A stretch of 64,000 bases of DNA, taken from Nitrosospira sp. GTDB taxonomy: Bacteria; Pseudomonadota; Gammaproteobacteria; Burkholderiales; Nitrosomonadaceae. How positions within the stretch are numbered: the first letter of the stretch is position 1; each line of letters opens with the position of its first letter. The stretch covers positions 1 through 64,000 of the forward strand of contig JACDSH010000019.1 of NCBI GenBank assembly GCA_013450215.1. Direction: 5' to 3'. A program made the position numbers and the translations under genes. Positions 38,721-47,281 of this stretch are shown one piece after another. The notes under the pieces were generated by a model that was given only the letters and a program-made list of their open reading frames with translations, was not told the DNA's origin and searched no databases.

Positions 38721-39471
38721 AGATAAACTGCTGTTCCTATCAAGCGATCAGGTTTCTCCTCGAGGAGAGACCTGTCGTGTCAGCCTGAATGGAACAGAGG
38801 TGGTCTACACACTCAAACGTTGTAGACGGAGAACGATCGGCATGACGATTGACAGCTACGGTCTGACTGTTAGCGTCCCACCACGAGAATCGCTACGCTG
38901 GGTTGAATCAGCCCTGCGCGATAAAGCTGACTGGGTGATACGAAAACTTGCCGAATGGACCAATAAAAAATTAATCCGACTGGTGTGGGAAGAGGCTGCG
39001 ATTTTCCCGCTTTTGGGAGAACCATGGCAACTGACGAAAGCTGCGTCTGGGTCACTGCAAATGACCCCGTTAAAAATTAAAACCGAAACTGAAGACAAAC
39101 AACTCACACTACCTTTTACATCCCCACTAACCAAGTCGCAGATTGAAGAGCTTGTGATGACGTGGTATGGCCAGAAAGCCCTAAGCTGCTTCAGCGAACG
39201 CCTCATGCTCTTTGCAAATAAGCTCGGTGTACCGCTACCCAAGTTACGACTTTCCCGTGCCAAAACACAGTGGGGAAGTTGCAATGCCCATAGCGTTATC
39301 CGTCTCAACTGGCGACTAATCCAAATACCACTTCCTCTGGTGGATTATGTAGTAGCACATGAGCTGTCACATCTCGTTGAGATGAATCACTCCCCAGCCT
39401 TCTGGCGAACAGTAGAAAGTATTTACCCGGATTATCAGGCAGCGCGAAAGGAATTGAAGATGCTGGGATGA
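38713..39471 (+). CDS. YgjP-like (DUF45) zinc metallopeptidase family protein
   Basis: A 252-residue protein of the YgjP/SprT-like group. The zinc motif is VVAHELSHLVEMNHSPAFW (HExxH plus a downstream His), and the family lead-in RAKTQWGSCNAHSVIRLNWRL is present. Function is not established; related zincin folds act as peptidases. The start ATG at 38713 lies inside the plsC end, and an earlier in-frame ATG at 38683 would overlap plsC further. Confidence 0.9.
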   Translation: MARDKLLFLSSDQVSPRGETCRVSLNGTEVVYTLKRCRRRTIGMTIDSYGLTVSVPPRESLRWVESALRDKADWVIRKLAEWTNKKLIRLVWEEAAIFPLLGEPWQLTKAASGSLQMTPLKIKTETEDKQLTLPFTSPLTKSQIEELVMTWYGQKALSCFSERLMLFANKLGVPLPKLRLSRAKTQWGSCNAHSVIRLNWRLIQIPLPLVDYVVAHELSHLVEMNHSPAFWRTVESIYPDYQAARKELKMLG

Positions 39472-39540
39472 CGGCCTAGACTCATTCATTACACTGCCTT
39501 TATGTTAATATTTTATATCCATACCCCGGGTCATAATTCC

Positions 39541-39666
39541 ATGCACAGACTTTGTATCGCCACTCTTCTATTCTTCCTGCTTGGCGCATGCGGACTGAAA
39601 GGACCCCTCTATCTTCCGCAAGATGTTCCTGCCCAGCAACCCAAGAATGACGGGGCAAAGAAGTGA
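39541..39666 (+). CDS. lptM: LPS translocon maturation lipoprotein LptM (YifL-like)
   Basis: A 41-residue lipoprotein: signal MHRLCIATLLFFLLGAC with lipobox LGAC, then CGLKGPLYLP, the hallmark of LptM. LptM assists oxidative maturation of LptD, encoded in this window. It lies directly before lysA, and the two overlap as GTGA, a widespread order in proteobacteria. Confidence 0.9.
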   Translation: MHRLCIATLLFFLLGACGLKGPLYLPQDVPAQQPKNDGAKK

Positions 39667-40916
39667 ATAGCTTCCCATCATTTTCTTATCATGATGCTAA
39701 GCTCCATGTGGAATCAGTTTCCCTAGATCGAATTGCGGTCGAGTTTGGGACACCCTGCTATGTCTATTCACACGCAACGCTAACTGCCGCCTACCGAGAG
39801 TTTGACTCTGCTTTTGCTGGTCGTGATCACCTAATATGTTACGCAGTTAAGGCCAACTCTAATCTAGCTATACTCAATCTATTTGCTCGCCTCGGCAGTG
39901 GTTTTGACATTGTTTCTGGGGGTGAGCTAAAACGGGTATTGAATGCCGGTGGCGATCCACATAAAGTAGTTTTTTCTGGTGTAGGTAAGCACCCGGAAGA
40001 GATGCGTGCAGCACTTACTGCCGGAATACTCTGTTTCAATGTCGAGTCAGAGGCTGAGTTGCTAAGGCTCAACCAGATAGCGGCGGAAATGAACAAGATC
40101 GCTCCAGTGAGTTTACGCGTCAACCCTGATGTTGATGCGAGAACTCACCCATATATTTCGACCGGCCTTAAGGAAAACAAGTTCGGCATTCCTTTTGATG
40201 AGGCGGAGAAACTATATCTCTCCGCCCAGAAATTCTCAAACATCCGGTTTACGGGACTGGACTGTCATATCGGTTCACAGCTGACTGAGCTCAACCCTTT
40301 CATCGAGTCCGCTGAGAAAGTGCTCGGCCTTCTTGCCCGCTTAGAAGCACAGGGATCAAGGATAGAACATCTGGATCTGGGTGGTGGACTCGGAATCCGA
40401 TACTCTTCAGAAATGCCTCCACTAGCAAGGGACTATGTAGCAGCATTGTGTGCAAAAATTGGGCAACGGAGCCAGCGCATTTTAATCGAGCCTGGACGTG
40501 CTCTAGTAGGGAACTCTGGTTTACTTCTTACCCGTGTCGAATACTTAAAACATACCCCGTATCGTGATTTCGCTATCGTAGATGCGGCTATGAATGATCT
40601 GATACGTCCAGCACTCTATGACGCATACCACGAGGTCCTACCGGTCGCTATGAGTGAGGAGAACGCTAAGTTGTACCAAATTGTCGGGCCAGTCTGTGAA
40701 ACAGGTGACTTTCTGGGGCATGACCGAAGGCTGTCACTAAGACAAGGGGATTTGCTCGCCGTGATGTCTGCAGGCGCCTATGGCATGAGTATGAGCTCAA
40801 ATTACAATACCCGCCCCCGCGCGGCTGAAGTAATGGTCGAGGGTGACCATATCCATCTAATACGAGAACGTGAGTCGGTAGAGCAATTAATCGCTCACGA
40901 AAGAATCCTACCTTGA
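39663..40916 (+). CDS. lysA: diaminopimelate decarboxylase
   Basis: This 417-residue PLP fold III enzyme makes L-lysine from meso-DAP, the last step of lysine synthesis. The PLP lysine is in YAVKANSNLAIL, HIGSQ follows at the middle of the barrel, and CETGDFLGHDR is the active-site cysteine motif. The start is GTG at 39663, overlapping the lptM stop. dapF, often next, is not here. Confidence 0.96.
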   Translation: MNSFPSFSYHDAKLHVESVSLDRIAVEFGTPCYVYSHATLTAAYREFDSAFAGRDHLICYAVKANSNLAILNLFARLGSGFDIVSGGELKRVLNAGGDPHKVVFSGVGKHPEEMRAALTAGILCFNVESEAELLRLNQIAAEMNKIAPVSLRVNPDVDARTHPYISTGLKENKFGIPFDEAEKLYLSAQKFSNIRFTGLDCHIGSQLTELNPFIESAEKVLGLLARLEAQGSRIEHLDLGGGLGIRYSSEMPPLARDYVAALCAKIGQRSQRILIEPGRALVGNSGLLLTRVEYLKHTPYRDFAIVDAAMNDLIRPALYDAYHEVLPVAMSEENAKLYQIVGPVCETGDFLGHDRRLSLRQGDLLAVMSAGAYGMSMSSNYNTRPRAAEVMVEGDHIHLIRERESVEQLIAHERILP

Positions 40917-40992
40917 GATGTCATACTCTAAGTCGACACTTGTATCATAAGTAACGCCTACTTAGGTTGAGAGCCCACTCTTGTTATAACTG

Positions 40993-42435
40993 CTACAACA
41001 AAAACACTGTCGCCAGTCCCAAGAATATAAAGAATCCACCGCTATCAGTAACGGCAGTGATCATTACGCTGGAACCTGCGGCAGGGTCTCGTCCTAATTT
41101 TTGAAGAAGCAACGGGATTATTACTCCGAAAGATCCTGCCAGCAGGAGATTCAATGTCATTGCCAGGGTCATCACCAGACCGAGCGCAACGCTATCATAA
41201 ATCAAGAAAGCGAATAACCCGACTGCACTCCCCCATATCATCCCATTTAGAGCACTCACCCCAATTTCCTTGGCAAATAGCTTGCGTGCATTACTGAGAT
41301 TAAGTTGGCCCAAAGCAAGGGCTCGAACAATCATTGTGATGGTCTGATTACCAGAGTTTCCACCGATCCCGGCAATGATTGGCATCAACGCTGCCAATGC
41401 CACCAGCTTTTCAATGGAACCTTCAAATACACCAATCACTCGTGAGGCAATAAATGCCGTTACCAGATTGACCGACAACCAGATCCAACGGTTCCTTACA
41501 CTCTTCCATACCGGAGCAAATAGATCCTCTTCTTCGCTCAGCCCTCCAAGTTTGAGCGCTTCATTTTCAGATTCCTCGCGGATAAAATCCATTACTGCAT
41601 TGACGGTCACGCGTCCAACTAGTCTCCCTTCCACATCCACGACTGATGCAGAAACAAGATCATAACGCTCAAACGCGTGTGCTGCCTGCTGCGCCTTGTC
41701 ATCTGGACGAAGTTTCAGCATTTCTGTAGACATCACTGCCGCCACCTCGGTAACAGGGTCGCTCACTAGCAGACGATTTAATGGCAGGACGCCCTTGAGA
41801 TGCTCGTCACGGTCTACTACGAATAGTTGATCGGTATGTCCAGGTAGCTCATCTAGGCGGCGCAGATAGCGCAATACCACTTCTAGGGTCACATCCTCTC
41901 GGATCGTAACCATATCAAAATCCATCAGAGCTCCCACAGAATCTTCTGGATAGGACATGGCGGCGCGTAATTGCTCACGTTCTTCCACCGGCAGTGATCG
42001 AAATACATCATCAATAACAGAACGTGGCAAATCTGGGGCGAGATCAGCAATTTCATCTGCATCTAGCTGTCCCGTTGCAGCTACAAGTTCGTGACCAGCC
42101 ATGGCAGCGATAAGTGTTTCACGTACCGCGTCGGAAACTTCCAACAAAATCTCTCCGTCGTGCTCCGCCTTGACCAAATTCCAGATCGTCAGACGATCTT
42201 CCTGTGGCAAAGCTTCTAGGATATGAGCAACATCAGCAGAGTGGAGCCTATCAAGTAGCTGCTGCAACTCTAACAGACTTTGTCTGTGGGTTAGGGATTC
42301 GACCAGTTCATGCGATGGCATTTCCTGTGTCTTCACAAAGCCTGCCATCAGCTTGTAGCTGCTCAGTAGATGAGTCACCCGTTGCAATTGCACTTGCAGG
42401 TTCTCTGTTTCTCTGCGATTGTTTTCTTTATTCAT
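40993..42435 (-). CDS. mgtE: magnesium transporter MgtE
   Basis: A 480-residue Mg2+ channel. It has an N-terminal superhelical domain (LLDRLHSADVAHILEALPQEDR), a CBS pair that senses Mg2+ (about residues 150-280), a connecting helix, and five C-terminal membrane helices with IAGIGGNSGNQTITMIVRALALGQ near the pore. I chose the ATG at 42435 over a TTG at 42450. It is the last minus-strand gene here, 121 bases past mtgA, and convergent with lysA. Confidence 0.94.
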   Translation of the reverse strand: MNKENNRRETENLQVQLQRVTHLLSSYKLMAGFVKTQEMPSHELVESLTHRQSLLELQQLLDRLHSADVAHILEALPQEDRLTIWNLVKAEHDGEILLEVSDAVRETLIAAMAGHELVAATGQLDADEIADLAPDLPRSVIDDVFRSLPVEEREQLRAAMSYPEDSVGALMDFDMVTIREDVTLEVVLRYLRRLDELPGHTDQLFVVDRDEHLKGVLPLNRLLVSDPVTEVAAVMSTEMLKLRPDDKAQQAAHAFERYDLVSASVVDVEGRLVGRVTVNAVMDFIREESENEALKLGGLSEEEDLFAPVWKSVRNRWIWLSVNLVTAFIASRVIGVFEGSIEKLVALAALMPIIAGIGGNSGNQTITMIVRALALGQLNLSNARKLFAKEIGVSALNGMIWGSAVGLFAFLIYDSVALGLVMTLAMTLNLLLAGSFGVIIPLLLQKLGRDPAAGSSVMITAVTDSGGFFIFLGLATVFLL

Positions 42436-42571
42436 GGCGGATCGGCCCAATAACGAGACAAAATTTTTTTGATTTTAAGTAAAATCAGGAGCCAGGTCGA
42501 ATACTTCCCAATCAAAGTGCTGAATGAAAGACCATATTCCCTTCATTTATAGCAGCTAGATTTTGAATCTA

Positions 42572-43273
42572 TCAGCGCGGAATTGACGTTGAAGCCATCC
42601 GATTAAAAATAATATCCGTCTTTTTCAATAGCCATGGCGTATTGCGGTTAAGGTCATAAAATCTTGGGCTGGGGACCATTGCAGCAAGACGTGCAGCTTG
42701 TTTTGATGTGAGGGCTGAGGCAGAGACACTATAGTAATAACGGCTAGCAGCTTCTGCACCAAACACCCCATTACCCCACTCTATCTTATTCAAGTAAATT
42801 TCCAAGATGCGGCGCTTGGACATTACATTCTCCAGCATCAGCGTAATAATTGCCTCCTCGATCTTGCGCCACGGCGTTTTTCTTCCAGAGAGGAAGAGGT
42901 TCTTCGCAAGCTGTTGGCTGATAGTTGAACCACCCCTGACAAACTTCCCCTTCTCTATGTTCTTCTCGTAGGCTTTCTGAATGGCCTCAAAGTCAAAACC
43001 TTCGTGCTGCAGAAACTTCCCATCCTCTGCAGCAATGATGGCGCGTTTCAGATGGGGAGAAATTTTCTCATACGGCACCCATTGATACAGTAAGACTGCC
43101 TCGGGTTTCTTCTCCTGCATTACATCCAGACGTTCTTGCATGAATGCACTACTCGATGGATTATAGAAGTTCCAATAAACAATGTGGCCAAGAATCCACA
43201 GTTGATAGAGTAATACTGCGCCGGCAAGAACGAGGGTAAGTCGCCAGACCCATCGCTTAAGAGATTTTCCCAC
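42572..43273 (-). CDS. mtgA: monofunctional biosynthetic peptidoglycan transglycosylase
   Basis: A 233-residue GT51 enzyme that polymerises lipid II into glycan strands. One N-terminal membrane helix precedes the catalytic domain. The catalytic motif is EDGKFLQHEGFD, with the second motif GGSTISQQLAKNLFLSGRK. No transpeptidase domain follows, so it is MtgA rather than a class A PBP. The start is GTG at 43273, 30 bases after aroE. Confidence 0.95.
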   Translation of the reverse strand: MGKSLKRWVWRLTLVLAGAVLLYQLWILGHIVYWNFYNPSSSAFMQERLDVMQEKKPEAVLLYQWVPYEKISPHLKRAIIAAEDGKFLQHEGFDFEAIQKAYEKNIEKGKFVRGGSTISQQLAKNLFLSGRKTPWRKIEEAIITLMLENVMSKRRILEIYLNKIEWGNGVFGAEAASRYYYSVSASALTSKQAARLAAMVPSPRFYDLNRNTPWLLKKTDIIFNRMASTSIPR

Positions 43274-43303
43274 GTGTTATTGGATAACCTTAAGCCATAA
43301 TCT

Positions 43304-44122
43304 TCATGTCTCTGATCGTAGCATCGCAATCACAGGTCCCGTTTCTGGCCTCAATCCTCGCCACAGTAAAAAAGATTCCGCCGCTTGTTCCACCAGCATA
43401 CCTATCCCATCGGATAGGTGGACCGCACCTTGCTGCCTTGCAAACTGTAAAAAAGGCGTGGGACCACTTCCGTACATCATATCGTAGGCTAATGACTCTG
43501 CAGCGAATATACACGGCGGTAATGATGGCAGCTTACCGTTAAGGCTTGCAGAAGTAGCATTAATGACAATATCAAATTCATGACCAGCAAGATCCGCATA
43601 ATCAGCTGGAATGACAAAATTATATTCAGCAAATCGCTGCTGCAGTTCGATTGCTTTCTGTTTGGTCCGATTCGCAATTGTCAGCATCTTCGGCTGATGT
43701 TCCAGTAGAGGAAGTAGAGCACCGCTAGCAGCTCCGCCTGCACCCATTAACAATACTCGCTTACCCGTAATTATAAAATCTAGATTACTTACGATATCAC
43801 GCACCAATCCAATACCATCGGTATTCTCACCGAGAATTTCATCATTATCGAGCGCGAGTGTATTGACCGCCTGGGCAGCAGCAGCACGTTCAGTCAGACG
43901 AGTAGAAATCTTACAAGCTTCGAGCTTGAATGGAATAGTTACATTCATGCCCCTACCACCAAATTTCCGAAAGGCTTCTACCGCTACAGAAAAACCATCA
44001 GGGGGGGCAAGGATCGCCTCATAGCGCATATTCTGATCAGTCTGTTTCGAAAATTCAGCATGGATTAATGGTGATTTGCTATGGGAGATTGGATTACCGA
44101 TGACGGCATAAAGATCTGGCAT
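43304..44122 (-). CDS. aroE: shikimate dehydrogenase
   Basis: This 272-residue NADP-dependent enzyme reduces 3-dehydroshikimate in aromatic amino acid synthesis. It begins with YAVIGNPISHSKSPLIH, has the catalytic lysine in NVTIPFK, LGENTDGIGLVRD, and the Rossmann loop LLMGAGGAASGALLPL. The order TonB-like gene, aroE, mtgA is common in betaproteobacteria without an obvious functional link. Confidence 0.96.
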   Translation of the reverse strand: MPDLYAVIGNPISHSKSPLIHAEFSKQTDQNMRYEAILAPPDGFSVAVEAFRKFGGRGMNVTIPFKLEACKISTRLTERAAAAQAVNTLALDNDEILGENTDGIGLVRDIVSNLDFIITGKRVLLMGAGGAASGALLPLLEHQPKMLTIANRTKQKAIELQQRFAEYNFVIPADYADLAGHEFDIVINATSASLNGKLPSLPPCIFAAESLAYDMMYGSGPTPFLQFARQQGAVHLSDGIGMLVEQAAESFLLWRGLRPETGPVIAMLRSET

Positions 44123-44184
44123 AATGGAAATAATTAAGTATTAGGTAATTGCATCAATTAACTCTGGACTGGTCGCTGTTCTGA

Positions 44185-45102
44185 CTATTCACTCAATAGT
44201 TCATCCGACCGGGTAAATACCCATGTACGGGTGATATGTAATATGTCGGTATCTTGACTGATGTTAGATGGAAAAGGAGAAAATCCGTTCTGACCTGCGA
44301 GCTTAACAATACGTACCGCCGCTTCATCTAAAATCTTTCTGCCTGACGAGCGATTGATTTCAATAGACTCTAGGCTGCCGTCTGACTTGATACCGACTGT
44401 GAGTTGCAGGTTTCCAAATAATTTTTCTCGCTTAGCGGCCTCAGGATAATTCAGATTTCCAACCCGCTCCACCTTCGCCCTCCAGTCTTCGATATAACGG
44501 GCGAAACGGTACTCCTGTGCATGAGCACCCACAAATCTACGTTTTGGAGGTTTCTGATAAGCCTCATAATCCTTAGCTATTTGTGCCTCAAGACGTGCGA
44601 TCTCAAGGCTACGTTGAACCAGGCCCGCAGTATTGGGCGCATCCTGTTTTCGTGGTAACGACTCTGACTGAATTTTCGGTTGATAGATGTCGTGCCTGCT
44701 ATTAACCTCCGCCATCAACCTCTTTGCTTCTTGTTCTAGCTGACCAATTTTTTGGTCGGCATTGACCATATCCGCTGAGAGTTTATTCTCTGGTAACAGA
44801 GGGAAGGGTGACTGGGCCTGGCGGCTGTCATCAGTATTGCCTCCACCATCCAAATTGGCTTGGGCAAGCTTATTGGCCATGTGAGGCTTTGAGCTTGATT
44901 TACTATTAACCAGCACCACCTCCAGCGTGGCTTGAGCTCTATCGATTTTCGCAGATGGAGGTGTAAAGGTTATGCCGAACAATACGACCGCATGCAAAAC
45001 CAATGAAAATAGTATTGCCACATTCAACCGTGATGACGGATCAAGCAGCCAGTCCTGAAATATGGCGAGATTAAAACTTGTTTTATTTGGTGTGGCGGCC
45101 AA
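44185..45102 (-). CDS. TonB-family (energy transducer) protein
   Basis: A 305-residue protein with one N-terminal membrane helix (about residues 27-48, LNVAILFSLVLHAVVLFGI), a long middle rich in Gln, Lys and charged residues, likely helical in part, and a C-terminal TonB/TolA-like domain (VGNLNYPEAAKREKLFGNLQLTVGIKSDGSLESIEINRSSG). TonB proteins couple the proton gradient to outer-membrane receptors with ExbB/ExbD; no exb genes are nearby. The start is TTG at 45102, since an in-frame stop lies just upstream. Confidence 0.85.
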   Translation of the reverse strand: MAATPNKTSFNLAIFQDWLLDPSSRLNVAILFSLVLHAVVLFGITFTPPSAKIDRAQATLEVVLVNSKSSSKPHMANKLAQANLDGGGNTDDSRQAQSPFPLLPENKLSADMVNADQKIGQLEQEAKRLMAEVNSRHDIYQPKIQSESLPRKQDAPNTAGLVQRSLEIARLEAQIAKDYEAYQKPPKRRFVGAHAQEYRFARYIEDWRAKVERVGNLNYPEAAKREKLFGNLQLTVGIKSDGSLESIEINRSSGRKILDEAAVRIVKLAGQNGFSPFPSNISQDTDILHITRTWVFTRSDELLSE

Positions 45103-45196
45103 CGTTCTAGGGAGTTTTAGAGTTAAGCCAGAGAATATTTATCAGCACGCCCATTGTAAGCAACAACTGCGCGATTGTCACATGCGTATCGGTAGC

Positions 45197-47053
45197 TTAT
45201 GTGTCCATTCTGCGCATATACCTTGCATCGCATGTCAGTTCCAATAAGTCTATCTTAGAGATCTCTACCTCAACATGTGTTTCTGGTGGCATGTCTGGCA
45301 ATGATGGTACCCGCATCGCCAACGGCAAACGATCTAATCCCACCAGGCCCTCCTTCAGAACCTGTGCACTAGTCGTATTGATATTCTCCTGCAACAGCCA
45401 GCGCAGACACCAATAGCGCTCCATCCTGCGCTGGAATTCTCCATAAGCCTCATAGACCGCTTCAAAATCTCTTATCGCTAAAAGCAGTTCATCACCTTCT
45501 TTGGCATAGGGTGGCTCTTCTCTACGCAACAACGCGATTAATTGCCGTTGATTAATGAGATCTATATAGCGCCTCAGTGGTGAACTAACCCAGGCATACT
45601 GCGATACTCCCAGTCCATGATGCGGAGCGGGGGAGGTACTCATCCGCACTTTCCCACCGCTCTGATTGCGATAAATTCCAGCAACGCCTCCATCAGCCAA
45701 TTGTTTACCCCACTCGGTATTAACAAAGATCATCAACTCTGACACCACCTTATCAATTGGTGAGCCGCGTCGACGTTCGGTGATCATGACAAAATCATCT
45801 TTAACGTTAAAGCTGTAATCTATCCTATCGTTGTTGCTGTCGCTGCCTTTTCCCCTCAACGCCTCCATCCTGTTAGCGAAATTCCACAATGACCTCAATT
45901 CCCGCCCAAAAGGATGATCGAGAGTATTACCTGTCAGAGTCTGTTCGTTAAAGTGCTGCTCAAGTGTGTCGTGTCTCAGATTTGCAGAAATTCTCACCTG
46001 CTCGATGCAGCTGTGCGTATTAACTATGGCGAAGTCATCTGATACCTCCAGATACATTGAAAGCACTGGGCATAGACGATCTTCACCAAGGGTGTAGTGA
46101 TGTATTACAGCCTCTGGCAGCATAGTGATCTTGTCGCCCGGCATGTAGACGGTAGAAAGTCGCTTCGCGACCACATCGTTCAGGGGCGATCCTGCCCCAA
46201 TCCCCAATGCCGGGGCAGCAATATGGATTCCGATGCGAATGCTACCAAACGGTAGAGGTGTTACTGAGAAAGCATCATCAATTTCTGTGGTAGTGGCATC
46301 GTCTATACTGAAAGCAACTACGTCAGCTACCGGCAGGTCTGACCAGGTGATCTGGTCGTCGCTTCCGTTGAGTGAGCTGAATCCTATGCCTTCTGGAAAA
46401 TATTCCAGTAGAAATCGGTTGAAATGATAATCATGTGAGGATGGAATTGCACCACACTTTTCCAGAAGTTTGAGGGCACTTAACTTCACTGCAGTGCAAG
46501 CAGCATCTAAAGCCTTCCATTCAATGCTTCTCTTGTCGGGCTGGTAGAGTAGTTCTGACAGCATCGGCCTGAACTCATCTGGCAATGTGAATGTAATTAA
46601 TAGACTCACATATCGAGATTGCTGCTCTGCTTGGAGGTTTTTTTTATCTTGGCTAGCAAGCGCTGACTTAAGTGCTTCGGGTGGAGCTGCTTTGTATCTA
46701 CCCCGCCCCTTTTTATAGAAGTACATCGGCGCTCCATGCAACCGACTGAGCACTGCTGCCAATTCCACTGGGCTAGGTGAATGTCCAAAATAATCCGCCG
46801 CTAGTGTGTCACTGGCGAATTCAACATCAGTTGCGCAACACTCCCAGAGGAAACTCAAATCAATTTCATCTGCAGTTTTCTGTGCAATATGTATGAACTC
46901 AGACAGCGGTGGCGCATCAAATTTCAGCAGAACTGACACACTCTTTATTTTAGAGCGCTTACCGTGAGGGGCCTCTACTTGCAGAGAGGTTATGTTATCG
47001 GCAAGAATCATTCCTGCCTTAAAAGTACCGTCCTCTTCGTAAAAAACATTCAT
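45197..47053 (-). CDS. RNB-domain exoribonuclease (RNase II/R family)
   Basis: A 618-residue RNase II-like exonuclease. An N-terminal domain (MNVFYEEDGTFKAGMILADN) precedes the RNB domain. Its acidic active-site run is SIDDATTTEIDDAFSV, where one position that is Asp in E. coli RNase II is Glu. The C-terminal part includes SQYAWVSSPLRRYIDLINQRQL, a typical RNB segment. No clear S1 domain is visible. The ATG at 47053 fits the family N terminus better than the one at 47107. Confidence 0.88.
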   Translation of the reverse strand: MNVFYEEDGTFKAGMILADNITSLQVEAPHGKRSKIKSVSVLLKFDAPPLSEFIHIAQKTADEIDLSFLWECCATDVEFASDTLAADYFGHSPSPVELAAVLSRLHGAPMYFYKKGRGRYKAAPPEALKSALASQDKKNLQAEQQSRYVSLLITFTLPDEFRPMLSELLYQPDKRSIEWKALDAACTAVKLSALKLLEKCGAIPSSHDYHFNRFLLEYFPEGIGFSSLNGSDDQITWSDLPVADVVAFSIDDATTTEIDDAFSVTPLPFGSIRIGIHIAAPALGIGAGSPLNDVVAKRLSTVYMPGDKITMLPEAVIHHYTLGEDRLCPVLSMYLEVSDDFAIVNTHSCIEQVRISANLRHDTLEQHFNEQTLTGNTLDHPFGRELRSLWNFANRMEALRGKGSDSNNDRIDYSFNVKDDFVMITERRRGSPIDKVVSELMIFVNTEWGKQLADGGVAGIYRNQSGGKVRMSTSPAPHHGLGVSQYAWVSSPLRRYIDLINQRQLIALLRREEPPYAKEGDELLLAIRDFEAVYEAYGEFQRRMERYWCLRWLLQENINTTSAQVLKEGLVGLDRLPLAMRVPSLPDMPPETHVEVEISKIDLLELTCDARYMRRMDT

Positions 47054-47281
47054 GAGTTTTATTGCGGGTATGAATGGCGAGAGTGGCTGAAATAGCCGAG
47101 CCAACATTGGCTAATGCCTATCGTTAAGCTGATGCTTCGGCAGTATATTATACTCCGAACCAACTGCCAGTGCCTTCGCTTAGGGCGTTTGAGAGGGGAT
47201 ATGATGCTGTGACGAGCCCGTTGATACTAGTGATAAGGAAACATAATCGGCAAAACTCTTGTAGATTCTGCTCGGCAGCGG

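Noticed and set aside
40948-40964. Short hairpin TAAGTA/TACTTA between convergent lysA and mgtE
   Set aside because: Six-pair, AT-rich stem without a T-run; not strong enough to call a terminator.
42471-42486. Hairpin GATTTT-AAGT-AAAATC between mtgA and mgtE
   Set aside because: On the transcribed minus strand it is followed by an A-run, not a T-run, so it is not a terminator for mtgA; AT-rich chance pairing is likely.
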